The notes under the pieces were generated by a model. It was not told the DNA's origin. It saw only the letters and a program-made list of their open reading frames with translations, and ran no database searches. A DNA stretch of 64,000 bases from Paralithodes platypus. Taxonomy: Eukaryota; Arthropoda; Malacostraca; Decapoda; Lithodidae. Shown one piece after another: positions 57,701 to 64,000 of this stretch (the stretch's first letter is position 1; each line of letters opens with the position of its first letter). The stretch is taken from the NCBI GenBank assembly GCA_032716605.1, contig CM064530.1, positions 3,157,785 through 3,221,784 on the forward strand. The letters are read 5' to 3'. The position numbers were made by a program, and so were the translations under genes.

Positions 57701-60700
57701 TGACCACTTTATATATCTTACTTTTATAAGCCTCTATGCTGACTTCATGCTGGGAGGTACACTCGCCGGCCACGTCCGCGGAGTTGGACTGTCTCTTGAT
57801 GCTCCACTGGACCTTCATCTTGATGGTGTGGTTCGAACGCAGGTCGGTGATCAAACTGTCCTGTGTCACAAACAAAGTGTTTAAACCGGTGTCACGTGAG
57901 GGTATGTACAAGTCTCCCTCACTATCCGATGCCCTGATTTACGTTATTATAATAATGTAAAACTTGCAAAATAAACAAACCAAAACTTATACGAACACAG
58001 TAAAAAGACACAATAACGAATCAAAATCGCTATGTGGAAACAACGCTTAAGTAAAATAATTATTTATAAATAAAAGAACACTATCTATTATAGGTTTTTA
58101 GGCGCTTGTGTTTGAGTTTTGGCTGGTCCCAGAACGCATCCCCATTGAATTTTATGGTTTGCTATAAGATTTTTCTATTTAAGATCGGGTTTTCAGGAAC
58201 GTAACCCAATCGTAAATCGAGGGAGACCTGTATCCGATTCTAGGCTCGGAGTCACTGTATCAGATTCAAATTATACTCAAGAAAAGGGCTGTTATTCGAC
58301 CACTTCTACTTTTATTTTGATGTTATTTCAAAGCTCTCCACTTAAAATCAAGATCAATTATTGTAATTACTATCCAAAGGCATGGCTGAAAATAGTCAAT
58401 ACAAGATTACATTACAAGATTACACAAAGTATTTAGGGAAGATATTGTACTACTATCTAATGGCAAGGTTGAGGACAGTCAACTCAAGATTACATTACCT
58501 CACGTCAGCCTGTCAATTTGGAGACTATGCACCCTCTAGCCAAATACTAAGTCCCATTATTTTAGTCATTCTTATTAGATATACAAAGTTAAAGTTACTC
58601 TCTCTAGTTGCCATCATGCCCCTGGAAGTCATTAAATGTCCAAAGCAATGCAACTTCATTCATTTTTCAGTATTGCCTCTCATTCTCAACCTATTTTCCA
58701 GTATTCCGTCTTCCTCTCAACCTATTTTCCAGTATTCCCTCTCACTCTTAACCTATATTCCAGTATTCCCTCTCACTCTCAACCTATTTTCCAGTATTGC
58801 CCCTCACTCTCAACCTATTTTCCAGTATTCCCTCTCACTCTTAACCTATTTTCCAGTATTCCCTCTTTCTCTCAACCTAGTTCCAAAACAACCTTGGCCC
58901 AGTTTGACGCCCTGAACCCGACCTGTGCTGGCGGAGATATGCCCCAGACGGCGTTAGAGTTTCCATTGAGCTCCGCCACCACCACGTCGGGAAAGTCGTA
59001 GTTGCTAAGGAAGGTCTGAGCCAGCCGGTCGGAGGAGTAGTGCTCATTCAGCACGTCCCAGTCCTTCTGGTTGTATCTAGGAATGGGAGAGCAAATTTAT
59101 TTGAGAAAATCATTTGAGGTGAATATGATATCCTTAATTTTATATTCCATTTTGTTTAACTGGTAGGATGTTAATGTGTTCCAAAAACCACATAAATTTG
59201 TCCCAGAAAACATAAATAGATGGAGTAAATAAGAGGGTCTGGCTGCCCATAAGTAATTTATCCCATATGGTACGTTATTCTAATTACACAAAGCCTTGTG
59301 TCGCCCATATTCTCGCGTAAGCGGAGGATCGACTGTACAATATACAGTATGTAAAGTTTCTTTATCAAAATATATTCTATATGTACATTTAAGTCTGGAA
59401 TTAAGTATTATGACAATTACAATTAGTATTAGTTATTATTATTATTACAACTCACGTAAGTAAACTCTGCTGCTGAGCCGTCGTGCGGAAGATGGGTTGA
59501 TACGAACCCAGCGAGATCTGCACGGTGACGTCATACGGAGCATTAGGCTGCCCTACCGTATTACTGAGGGCGAAGAGGACTAGTGGGAACCAGATGATGG
59601 CTATGACGGAAAACAGCGCGCACCCTCCCATCCCGTACTTTATGATCTTGCGCTTGCTCTCTCCGCGGCCTTGGGGGTACTCGATCTCCGCACGTCGCTC
59701 GCACTAGAAGGATATGGGGAAAAGATCAGTTGGAGTTGAGGTTTATGTTGTTGTTGTTGTTCCCTAAGCTGCCTGGCCGAACAGCCCCGAGTCCCTGAGG
59801 AAGGCCATGGCCATGATCGGGCTTTCCCACAGAGCTCTCATTGAGTGTAGATTGTGTTGTTGGCGTAAGTGGTTGTGTGAAATGCAGTCTTCTATGATGT
59901 GTTTAATGGTATGGGGTGCTGTGTTACATCCCGGGCAGGAGTCGACAACGGAGTCATCCAGTCTCTTCTGATAGATCAGGAGAGCTGGATGGTGTCCGCA
60001 TCTCAGCCTGGCCAGGTGGACTCTGTCCTCGCGAGGAAGGGAGGATTCGGAAGGATGGATTTCGGGAGGTCGTGCATGCAGCTGCGTGTTGTCTGTGAGT
60101 GAGTGGATGGATCGGTGAGAGATATGAGTATGGATGTGCTTCTGGAAGTTGGTTCGGGGTGGGCAGGGAGGGAGAGAGAGGACAATAATTGTGTGTGATA
60201 CCGTGTGCTGGGTGTTGTTTTGATATTTCTTGGTGTCTGTGGGTGTGTTGCCATGTAGTTTAGTGGGTGGTCTTGGTTCGTGGAGGCTGCTGCCAAGAAT
60301 TGAGTGCCTCTCATGTCCAGATGGTCTTTGACTTTGAGGATTTTGGTTTCTTGATGTAGGTGATCTGTGGGTGCAGTAGCTGTGCAGCCTGTAATGATCT
60401 TCAGGGCTTTGTTTTGAATAGTCTGTAAGGTCTTATGATGTGTTTCAGCTAGGTTAGAAGCCCAGGCTGGGCTTGCGTATTCCATCACTGATCTTATGTA
60501 TTGTTTATATACTGTGGTGGTAGTTTCTTTGTTGTGTCCAAATTTTGTGTGAGCAAGTGACCTGAGGGCGTTAAGTCTGGGTGTCAGTTTCTTTTTAATG
60601 TTTGTGGTGTGCTGTTTGAATGTCATATGAGTATCATATGCTACTCCTAGAATTTTGGGTGTGTGTGTATGTGTTAGGGGTGTGTTGTTTATGGTGAGTT

Positions 60701-63256
60701 GAGGGATGTATTCGTGTTCTCCTGTCCAACTTGTGAGCAGGGTTGCGGTGGAGGTTTATTATATACAGTACTGTACTGTAATTCTTCACTTAAAGTTGTA
60801 GTTACAGTCAGTCAGTCAGTCAGTCAGTAGCCAAAGGCCAAAGCCGCACTCCCTTAACCTCTTCTGTACCGGTGATGTACTTTTAATTATATTCTGACAA
60901 CTATTAGACGCTTTTGTTCAGCTTAGGAATGACGTTTACCAATAGAAAGGTTACAATCTATCTCAATTAATCCTTTTAGCTACCACATATCCTTCCTAAG
61001 CTTAATAAAATTGTCTAAATGTAGCTGAAATGAAATAACAAAGATGTCGCCGGTAAAGAAGGGGTTAATTGGGTAGGGAGGATTAGCAAAAAGTACTGGG
61101 CCCCCGGCCGGCAAAGGGCCCAGCTCTGAGGCTTGCTGATGCATTAGTGGGAGTAAATTCTGGACTTTAAAGGAAATAACTTTTTTAAGTGAAGCAATTA
61201 TTTCAAATATATGTGAGAATATGTCAGAGAATAAATAATATTTTACCTTGAGTTAATATGAAATTAATATACTGTACGTCTGAAAATAGATATTTCTATT
61301 TTACAGAGTTGAAATATGTGTAGTCCAACTGAAAATGGATATATGTCTGAGAACGGATATTTTTCTTTTACCTTGAGACCAAATATGTGTGAGAATATGT
61401 CCTCCATCTTGACCCAGTCGCTGAGGCTCATACTGGTGTCCGTCCAGATCCAGTCCATCAGCGTCCGCAGCTCAAACAAGAACGGCACGGCCATGAACCT
61501 GGGGGAACACCATTCACATTTACCTTAAATCATTATCATCATTTCCAATAGTCACGAGCCGTAGCATAGTCAATAGAGCATCGGTTGCTGGTCAAATGGT
61601 CGACGGATTGAGCCCGCACTGTCAAAATGTTATTGGTAGATGTCAAGCCTGGGCAACCTGACCTAACGATTCGTGATGCCCCTCAACTTTCTCTTCATAA
61701 TTGCTGAGGGGCACAGGGCCCTGGGTGGGGCTTTGGTTTCCCGGGCGTTTACGCACCCTCTCAGCTCCCCGCCATGGAGTGGCTTCGGTCACCCAGGCTT
61801 TATTGTGGTCGGCAGGGAGGGTTCTGTGGGGGCGCTCGTTTATGGCCTTGGCCTTACTCGGGGCCTTGGGGCTGTTCGGCCAGGCAGCTTGGGGAACAAC
61901 AACAACAACGATTCGTGAAAAACGCCTTTGTTCTTGGGAATTACGGCGTCTGGCAAAGTATGTACAGTATGTATGTATATACTCAGGCACATACCCCATT
62001 GCTGGGGGTGGCCGATACGAGACAGAGCCCGAACAGAAACAACACTCAAAGTTTCTATTCTCAGAGTCTGGGACCATTTTCGCGTTCCCTCACCCGTTTC
62101 TCTGTCTCGTCGAGTAGGAGAATAATACAAGAGGAGGAGGATTCCTAGCCCCCTGGCAAAGTAGAAAATAGAATTTCCAACACCCTGCTTCCTCCTGGCA
62201 AACCCCCGCTAAATTATGGCCATGGCAGAAACGCCTCCAGGCTACTTTGTCCAGACATGCTACCTTTGTTCATGCCACAGTGCCCCATCCACAATGTGAA
62301 AGTTTTTCCTCAATATATTTTTCCGCTTTCTTGTCCCATACCATAGGTGGTCTTCCACTACTATTTGATCCACTCACCTGACTCCCATGTATCTTTCTTG
62401 GCATTCTGTCCTCATCCATTCTCTGAACATGACCGTATTATATGACCTCAAAGTACCTCTCTTTATCCACTCAACCACTCAACCATAAATGCCAAAGCAT
62501 GGTCTTCCATTCCAAAAGACGCTTAGGCTACACCTCCCTATTACTTGGTCCATCTAGCCTAGCCTCTTCACACCAGCTGCCATTCTGAATTAAAAGTCTC
62601 TTAGGGGGAAACGATAGCACAGTGTGGGGTGGGGGGGGTGGGGAGAGAGTTTTCTCCATACATACAGTACTAAAAGTATAAAAATATAAGATATACAAAA
62701 AATAAAAGAGGGAAGTTACCATAATACTAGAGAAGCTACAATACTTACAGCTTAAAGGAGAAGTAGTTGAGGTAGTTGTGTTGCTTGCAGAGGAAATTAC
62801 CGAGGATCCGCGTGGGGTAGCCGCAGCGGATCTGGTAGGCCGACAGTAACAGGTTCAGGCACTTCACCATGTACCAGATTTGGGGAGGACGCTTGGCCGT
62901 GAACTCTCTGCAGCAAAGTGGTTACATCTTATAAATCTTAGGAAAGATATATGGTAGCTAAAAAATTAATTGATTTAGTATATGATGAAATAAGTAACAC
63001 CCCGTTCTTTAACATTAATATCAAATACAAACCCCAATGTACTTGAATAAACTAATGAAAGCGTATGGCCCACCCGGGATTCAAATTCGGGACACCACAC
63101 CCAGAACAAGAGCATCTAAAAAATTACGTATTGGTAGTGAAGGGGTTAAGAATACATGGGTAAAACTATAGTACAGTATTGTATTGCATTTTACCTCTCA
63201 GTGACTGCAGGCAAGATGAAGAACATCCAAATATGAATCCCAAACGTCAAGGCCAC
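54536..63256 (-). CDS. Piezo: Piezo mechanosensitive channel, 3' part of gene (10 exons, 508 C-terminal residues)
   Basis: Piezo is a trimeric plasma-membrane cation channel opened by membrane tension. Ten minus-strand segments join in phase with GT-AG borders and end in TAA at 54538-54536. The joined product (508 residues, numbered here from exon 63256) has in order: transmembrane segments and [14 protein letters not shown] (1-74), the anchor with the family motif P-F-x2-E-x6-W (P79, F80, E83, W90), an outer helix (about 124-144), a cap domain (about 145-405), an inner pore helix (413-428) and a C-terminal domain ending near [11 protein letters not shown]. Piezo proteins usually exceed 2,000 residues, so most of the N-terminal blades lie beyond the right edge. 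Introns run from 287 to 1,668 bp and hold many transposons. No stop or frameshift interrupts the joined reading, so the gene looks intact here. Family call is very secure; splice sites are predictions. Confidence 0.95.
54733..54955 (+). repeat. Dispersed repeat T, copy 1
   Basis: Shares ATACTCAGGCACATACCCCA, the GAACAGAAACAACA stretch, a TCACGTTCCCTCGCCCC-like stretch and AGGAGGATTCCTAGCCCCCT with 61970-62158. It follows the S1 family in copy 2, so it may be a LINE or SINE tail. It lies in the Piezo intron between exons 55234 and 54706. Confidence 0.6.
55234..55354 (-). CDS. Piezo: Piezo exon, inner pore helix and start of C-terminal domain (residues 413-452)
   Basis: Encodes the pore-lining inner helix ([16 protein letters not shown]) and the first C-terminal domain segment ([15 protein letters not shown]). 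By alignment to mouse Piezo1 from memory, L422 and V423 match the hydrophobic gate L2475/V2476, R426 matches K2479, M440/L441 match the constriction M2493/F2494, and E442/D443 match E2495/E2496. The Phe to Leu change at 441 and Glu to Asp at 443 are conservative but fall at constriction positions. 3' splice site TTGCCCGCAG, 5' splice site CTGCAG/GTATGT. Confidence 0.96.
55680..55887 (+). mobile_element. TTAA-flanked MITE, family D (D6), in Piezo intron
   Basis: 208 bp between TTAA sites, starting CCCTCCGAGTACATTGACGG and ending CCTGGTACTAAGTGGG. More diverged than D1 and D3. Lies between Piezo exons 56058 and 55354. Confidence 0.7.
56058..56256 (-). CDS. Piezo: Piezo exon, cap domain end (residues 347-411)
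   Basis: Encodes a beta-rich stretch with WWEV, a pair of Cys residues (at 373 and 388) that could form a disulphide in the cap, and the conserved [11 protein letters not shown] before the inner helix. 3' splice site ATTTTGCAG, 5' splice site GGAGG/GTAGGT. The last two nucleotides plus the first of the next exon give Gly412. Confidence 0.94.
56450..56512 (+). mobile_element. 3' end fragment of LINE/L-family element
   Basis: About 60 bp matching the terminal GGCCATGGCCTTCCTTAGGG, CGGGGCTGTTAGGCCAGGCA and AGGGAACGACAACAA of the LINE at 59747-60750. It is a severely 5'-truncated insertion in the Piezo intron between exons 57078 and 56256. Confidence 0.65.
56851..57045 (+). mobile_element. MITE family E (E2), in Piezo intron
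   Basis: 195 bp, TATATGTCTCCCTCACTATC to CGAGGGAGACCTGTA; full-length relative of E1 lying between Piezo exons 57078 and 56256, and ending 33 bp from exon 57078. Confidence 0.75.
57078..57224 (-). CDS. Piezo: Piezo exon, cap domain (residues 298-345)
   Basis: Encodes [17 protein letters not shown] followed by [11 protein letters not shown], matching the middle of the Piezo cap. 3' splice site CTCCCCTCAG, 5' splice site ATAG/GTTAGT. It ends with one nucleotide of a Glu codon finished by the next exon. Confidence 0.92.
57297..57392 (-). mobile_element. tRNA-derived SINE (family S3), inverted, in Piezo intron
   Basis: Minus-strand reading gives GGTGTGAGCGTTCTGGGTTC, a B box GGTTCGAATCCCCGGACTG and CACATGTGTTTGTTAATTTC, as in S3. 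An ATT-repeat follows the head on the outer side. Lies between Piezo exons 57722 and 57224. Confidence 0.65.
57540..57618 (-). mobile_element. tRNA-Glu-like SINE head
   Basis: Minus-strand reading CGCTGGTGTAGTGACTAGCG, then GACTTTCACCTAAAAGGTCC and a GGATCGCACC in place of the canonical B box. The D-arm and the TTC anticodon loop resemble tRNA-Glu, but the T-arm is degraded, so it is read as a SINE or tRNA pseudogene and not a functional tRNA. Confidence 0.5.
57722..57860 (-). CDS. Piezo: Piezo exon, cap domain (residues 251-296)
   Basis: Encodes [20 protein letters not shown] and then a Ser/Asn-rich linker. The pattern [12 protein letters not shown] fits a beta strand of the cap. The NHT triplet is a possible N-glycosylation site on the extracellular face. 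3' splice site GTGACACAG, 5' splice site AAA/GTAAGA. The phase (1 nt over) matches the next exon and gives Asn297. Confidence 0.93.
57907..58232 (+). mobile_element. MITE family E (E3) with nested F repeat, in Piezo intron
   Basis: Ends TACAAGTCTCCCTC and GAGGGAGACCTGTA. A copy of repeat F occupies about 57951-58083, splitting the body after ATTTACGTTATTAT. Confidence 0.75.
57951..58083 (-). repeat. Dispersed repeat F (F8), nested in MITE E3
   Basis: AATGTAAAACTTGCAAAATA to TTTATAAATAAAAGAACAC; shorter than F3. Confidence 0.6.
58655..58882 (+). repeat. 31-bp minisatellite in Piezo intron
   Basis: About 7 copies of TATTCCCTCTCACTCTTAAC plus CTATTTTCCAG. On the minus strand (the Piezo sense) each unit is purine-rich. 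It starts about 40 bp after the splice site of exon 58923-59076. Confidence 0.93.
58923..59076 (-). CDS. Piezo: Piezo exon, cap domain (residues 200-250)
   Basis: Begins [10 protein letters not shown] and ends WGISPPAQ; aligns by eye to the first half of the Piezo extracellular cap. 3' splice site CCCATTCCTAG, 5' splice site CACAG/GTCGGG. The intron on its 3' side contains a 31-bp minisatellite starting about 40 bp past the splice site. Confidence 0.93.
59456..59703 (-). CDS. Piezo: Piezo exon, outer helix and start of cap (residues 117-198)
   Basis: Starts with a basic cytoplasmic stretch ([19 protein letters not shown]), then KYGMGG and a hydrophobic outer pore helix ending in [11 protein letters not shown], then the beginning of the extracellular cap ([16 protein letters not shown]). 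3' splice site CATATCCTTCTAG, 5' splice site TTAC/GTGAGT. A truncated LINE lies 43 bp upstream of this exon, leaving a short pyrimidine tract and a branch-site-like CTGAT with its A at 59726. Confidence 0.95.
59747..60750 (-). mobile_element. 5'-truncated LINE in Piezo intron (reverse transcriptase C-terminal part and 3' end)
   Basis: A 1,004-bp non-LTR retrotransposon bounded by a perfect 9-bp target duplication GAGGTTTAT (59738-59746 and 60751-60759). Its open frame runs from the truncated 5' end at 60749 to a stop at 60003, 249 codons, with [48 protein letters not shown] and [15 protein letters not shown]. These are hallmarks of the reverse-transcriptase thumb and C-terminal region of Jockey-like LINEs. 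The 3' end reads CGGCCAGGCAGCTTAGGGAA and then an AAC-repeat tail. It lies antisense to nothing: it has the same orientation as Piezo and is in the intron between exons 61372 and 59703. The intact frame and clean duplication suggest a fairly recent insertion. Confidence 0.9.
60003..60749 (-). CDS. LINE reverse transcriptase, C-terminal fragment (249 codons)
   Basis: Open reading frame of the truncated LINE. It starts at the insertion border without its own start codon ([16 protein letters not shown]) and ends [13 protein letters not shown]. The palm with the catalytic YxDD, and the endonuclease, are absent, so it cannot act alone. The motif ILGVAYD followed about 40 residues later by [13 protein letters not shown] places it in the post-palm part of a Jockey-type ORF2. 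The clade is an inference from remembered family patterns. Confidence 0.85.
   Translation of the reverse strand, partial: TATLLTSWTGEHEYIPQLTINNTPLTHTHTPKILGVAYDTHMTFKQHTTNIKKKLTPRLNALRSLAHTKFGHNKETTTTVYKQYIRSVMEYASPAWASNLAETHHKTLQTIQNKALKIITGCTATAPTDHLHQETKILKVKDHLDMRGTQFLAAASTNQDHPLNYMATHPQTPRNIKTTPSTRYHTQLLSSLSLPAHPEPTSRSTSILISLTDPSTHSQTTRSCMHDLPKSILPNPPFLARTESTWPG
60809..60831 (+). repeat. AGTC microsatellite
   Basis: Five to six AGTC units in a Piezo intron. Confidence 0.9.
60854..61068 (+). mobile_element. TTAA-flanked MITE, family D (D3), in Piezo intron
   Basis: 215 bp between TTAA sites, starting CCTCTTCTGTACCGGTGATG and ending GTCGCCGGTAAAGAAGGGG. The two ends form an inverted repeat with a few mismatches. 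Confidence 0.8.
61372..61498 (-). CDS. Piezo: Piezo exon, anchor domain (residues 75-116)
   Basis: Encodes the anchor segment that links the blades to the pore. It carries the family motif P-F-x2-E-x6-W at P79, F80, E83 and W90, followed by the conserved WTDT and MEDI stretches. 3' splice site TTCCCCCAG, 5' splice site AAG/GTAAAA. The preceding 1,250-bp intron holds a SINE interrupted by another retroposon. Confidence 0.95.
61550..61957 (+). mobile_element. tRNA-derived SINE (family S1), interrupted by a retroposon
   Basis: Head, body and tail match the S1 copy at 54328-54521 (GAGCCGTAGCATAGTCAATA, then TCAAAATGTTATTGGTAGA, then GGGAATTACGGCGTCTGGCA). It is split by a 230-bp insertion at 61677-61906 flanked by duplicated SINE sequence. 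It sits in the Piezo intron between exons 62749 and 61498, antisense to the gene. Confidence 0.8.
61677..61906 (+). mobile_element. LINE-tailed retroposon (family L) inside SINE
   Basis: 230 bp from TGCCCCTCAACTTTC to GGGGAACAACAAC, bounded by the 12-bp duplication AACGATTCGTGA (61665-61676 and 61907-61918). Its last bases (GGGGCTGTTCGGCCAGGCAG) match the 3' end of the LINE at 59747-60750, including the AAC tail. It looks like a 5'-truncated copy of the longer element at 53403-53940. Confidence 0.8.
61970..62158 (+). repeat. Dispersed repeat T, copy 2
   Basis: Directly follows the S1 SINE at 61550-61957 after a short GTATGTA stretch, and ends GGATTCCTAGCCCCCTGGC. Related over its length to 54733-54955. 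Lies in a Piezo intron. Confidence 0.6.
62749..62907 (-). CDS. Piezo: Piezo exon (residues 22-73)
   Basis: Encodes the stretch containing [22 protein letters not shown] and NYLNYF, one of the most conserved blocks of the family, just ahead of the anchor. 3' splice site TTTGCTGCAG, 5' splice site CT/GTAAGT. The first nucleotide completes Arg21 and the last two start Leu74, which fits both neighbouring exons. Confidence 0.95.
63195..63256 (-). CDS. Piezo: Piezo exon, first of those in window (residues 1-20, part of 21)
   Basis: Reads [20 protein letters not shown], a hydrophobic transmembrane segment followed by the conserved LPAVTER of Piezo proteins just before the anchor region. The 3' splice site is CTCTTTTGCAG and the 5' splice site is GAGAG/GTAAAA; the exon ends with 2 nt of an Arg codon completed by the next exon. 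A tRNA-derived SINE begins only about 20 bp upstream of the exon. No earlier Piezo exon is visible between 63257 and 64000, so the preceding one lies outside the window. Confidence 0.9.
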
Positions 63257-63275
63257 CTGCAAAAGAGACATGTAA

Positions 63276-63412
63276 GTCGCGAGTCGTGGCATAGTCAGTA
63301 GAGCGTCGGCTGCTGATCAAAGGGTCAGCGGATCGAGCCTGCACTGTCAAAATGTTATTGGTAAATGTCAAGCCAAGGCAACTTGACCTAGCGATTCGTG
63401 ACAAACGCTTAG
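63276..63412 (+). mobile_element. tRNA-derived SINE (family S1), 3'-truncated, next to a Piezo exon
   Basis: Begins TCGCGAGTCGTGGCATAGTC and continues through the B-box-like GCGGATCGAGCC and the TCAAAATGTTATTGGTAAA body to GATTCGTGACAAACGC. The rest of the family tail is missing. It starts about 20 bp upstream of the 3' splice site of the Piezo exon at 63195-63256. Confidence 0.75.
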
Positions 63413-64000
63413 GCCCGAATTCAGAACAGTGGTTTAAACCTTCTCGCTGGTTTAAACCCAAGCTTGAAACTCAATCCAGGACTATCGGTATTCAGAATGA
63501 AATCCTGAGCCGCTTATCCAGTCAATCCGCGGATTACTCGATCCGAGGTTTAAACCTGCGGGAGGGTAGGTTTGACTCTAGATCGAAGTTATAAAAACCT
63601 TAAATTACTCATGATTGCTTACACTAATCCATAAGGAACCCATAATATAAAATAACAAAGACTGGCACTGATTATTTGGAGAGTGTTTGGAGGTATTCTA
63701 AGCAAGGATTATATTAATAAGTAAAGACAAGTGTAAGAATGCAGCTCAGGCAGTCAATCCGAGGTTTAAACCAGCGAGAGGCTTGACTGACAATCGATCG
63801 AAGGCTTCTACTCGCCGATAAAATATCATATTATTATTTCCAACTAACTCAAACTGGCATTAAACAGATTCCATTATATTGTAAAAAATGGCAACAGCTT
63901 TTAAATTACGTTGGAAATTGTCGAAGCATACTAATAATTATATAATAGGTGCCAAACGAACGAAGCACTGCCGTAGCCTAACCACTGATGTAGTTATTCG
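63413..64000. other. Piezo intron (or intergenic) with inverted GGTTTAAACC-type repeats
   Basis: Several TTTAAACC and GGTTTAAA motifs (63432, 63449, 63550, 63763) are spaced through the region, some in inverted order, suggesting an unrecognised dispersed repeat. No further Piezo exon was found. Confidence 0.45.

Noticed and set aside
58382..59001. Two ORFs of 121 and 177 codons on the plus strand
   Set aside because: They cover the 31-bp minisatellite and the antisense of a Piezo exon.

Overview
The window is nuclear DNA of an animal, most likely an arthropod and probably a malacostracan crustacean. Three things point there: an intron-rich Piezo gene of animal type, a satellite built on the arthropod telomere motif TTAGG (read as CCTAA), and a very high load of satellites, short DNA transposons, LINEs and tRNA-derived SINEs. 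The species cannot be fixed from sequence alone. No bacterial gene, operon, rRNA gene or CRISPR array is visible. Most long ORFs are by-products of tandem repeats.

Genes. The only confidently recognised host gene is the 3' part of Piezo, a mechanically gated cation channel, on the minus strand between 63256 and 54536. Ten exons join in phase with GT-AG introns and give 508 residues: the last peripheral transmembrane segments, the anchor domain, outer helix, extracellular cap, inner pore helix and C-terminal domain, then a stop. The 5' part lies beyond the right edge. A possible first coding exon of an unknown minus-strand gene is at 37981-38043.

Layout. 1-662: 10-bp GGGTACTTGG satellite. 740-5160: about 100-bp satellite with a short transposon inside. 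5.2-35 kb: AT-rich sequence with TTAA-flanked short transposons, LINE tails and four large tandem arrays (37, 39, 61 and 25 bp units). 35.5-37.6 kb: hairpin repeats followed by a 54-bp telomere-like satellite. 37.6-47.7 kb: broken LINE ORFs, short transposons, and 31-bp and 30-bp arrays. 48.3-49.1 kb: an 815-bp LTR-like miniature element with a tRNA-like sequence in each terminal repeat and a matching empty site at 46.3 kb. 49.5-53 kb: nested short transposons. 53.4-64 kb: Piezo exons with retroelements in the introns.

How the parts relate. The mobile elements are nearly all non-autonomous. At least five unrelated short families (A, B, C, D, G) are bounded by TTAA on both sides, as expected of piggyBac-type transposition, but no transposase is in the window. 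LINEs and shorter retroposons share 3' ends, which fits non-autonomous elements using LINE machinery. Several insertions sit close to Piezo processing signals: a LINE 43 bp before one exon, a SINE about 20 bp before another, and a SINE just after the stop codon. No new multi-gene system was found. The most unusual items are the LTR-like element carrying a pol III-type promoter, a minisatellite that expanded inside a transposon, and the telomere-like composite satellite.
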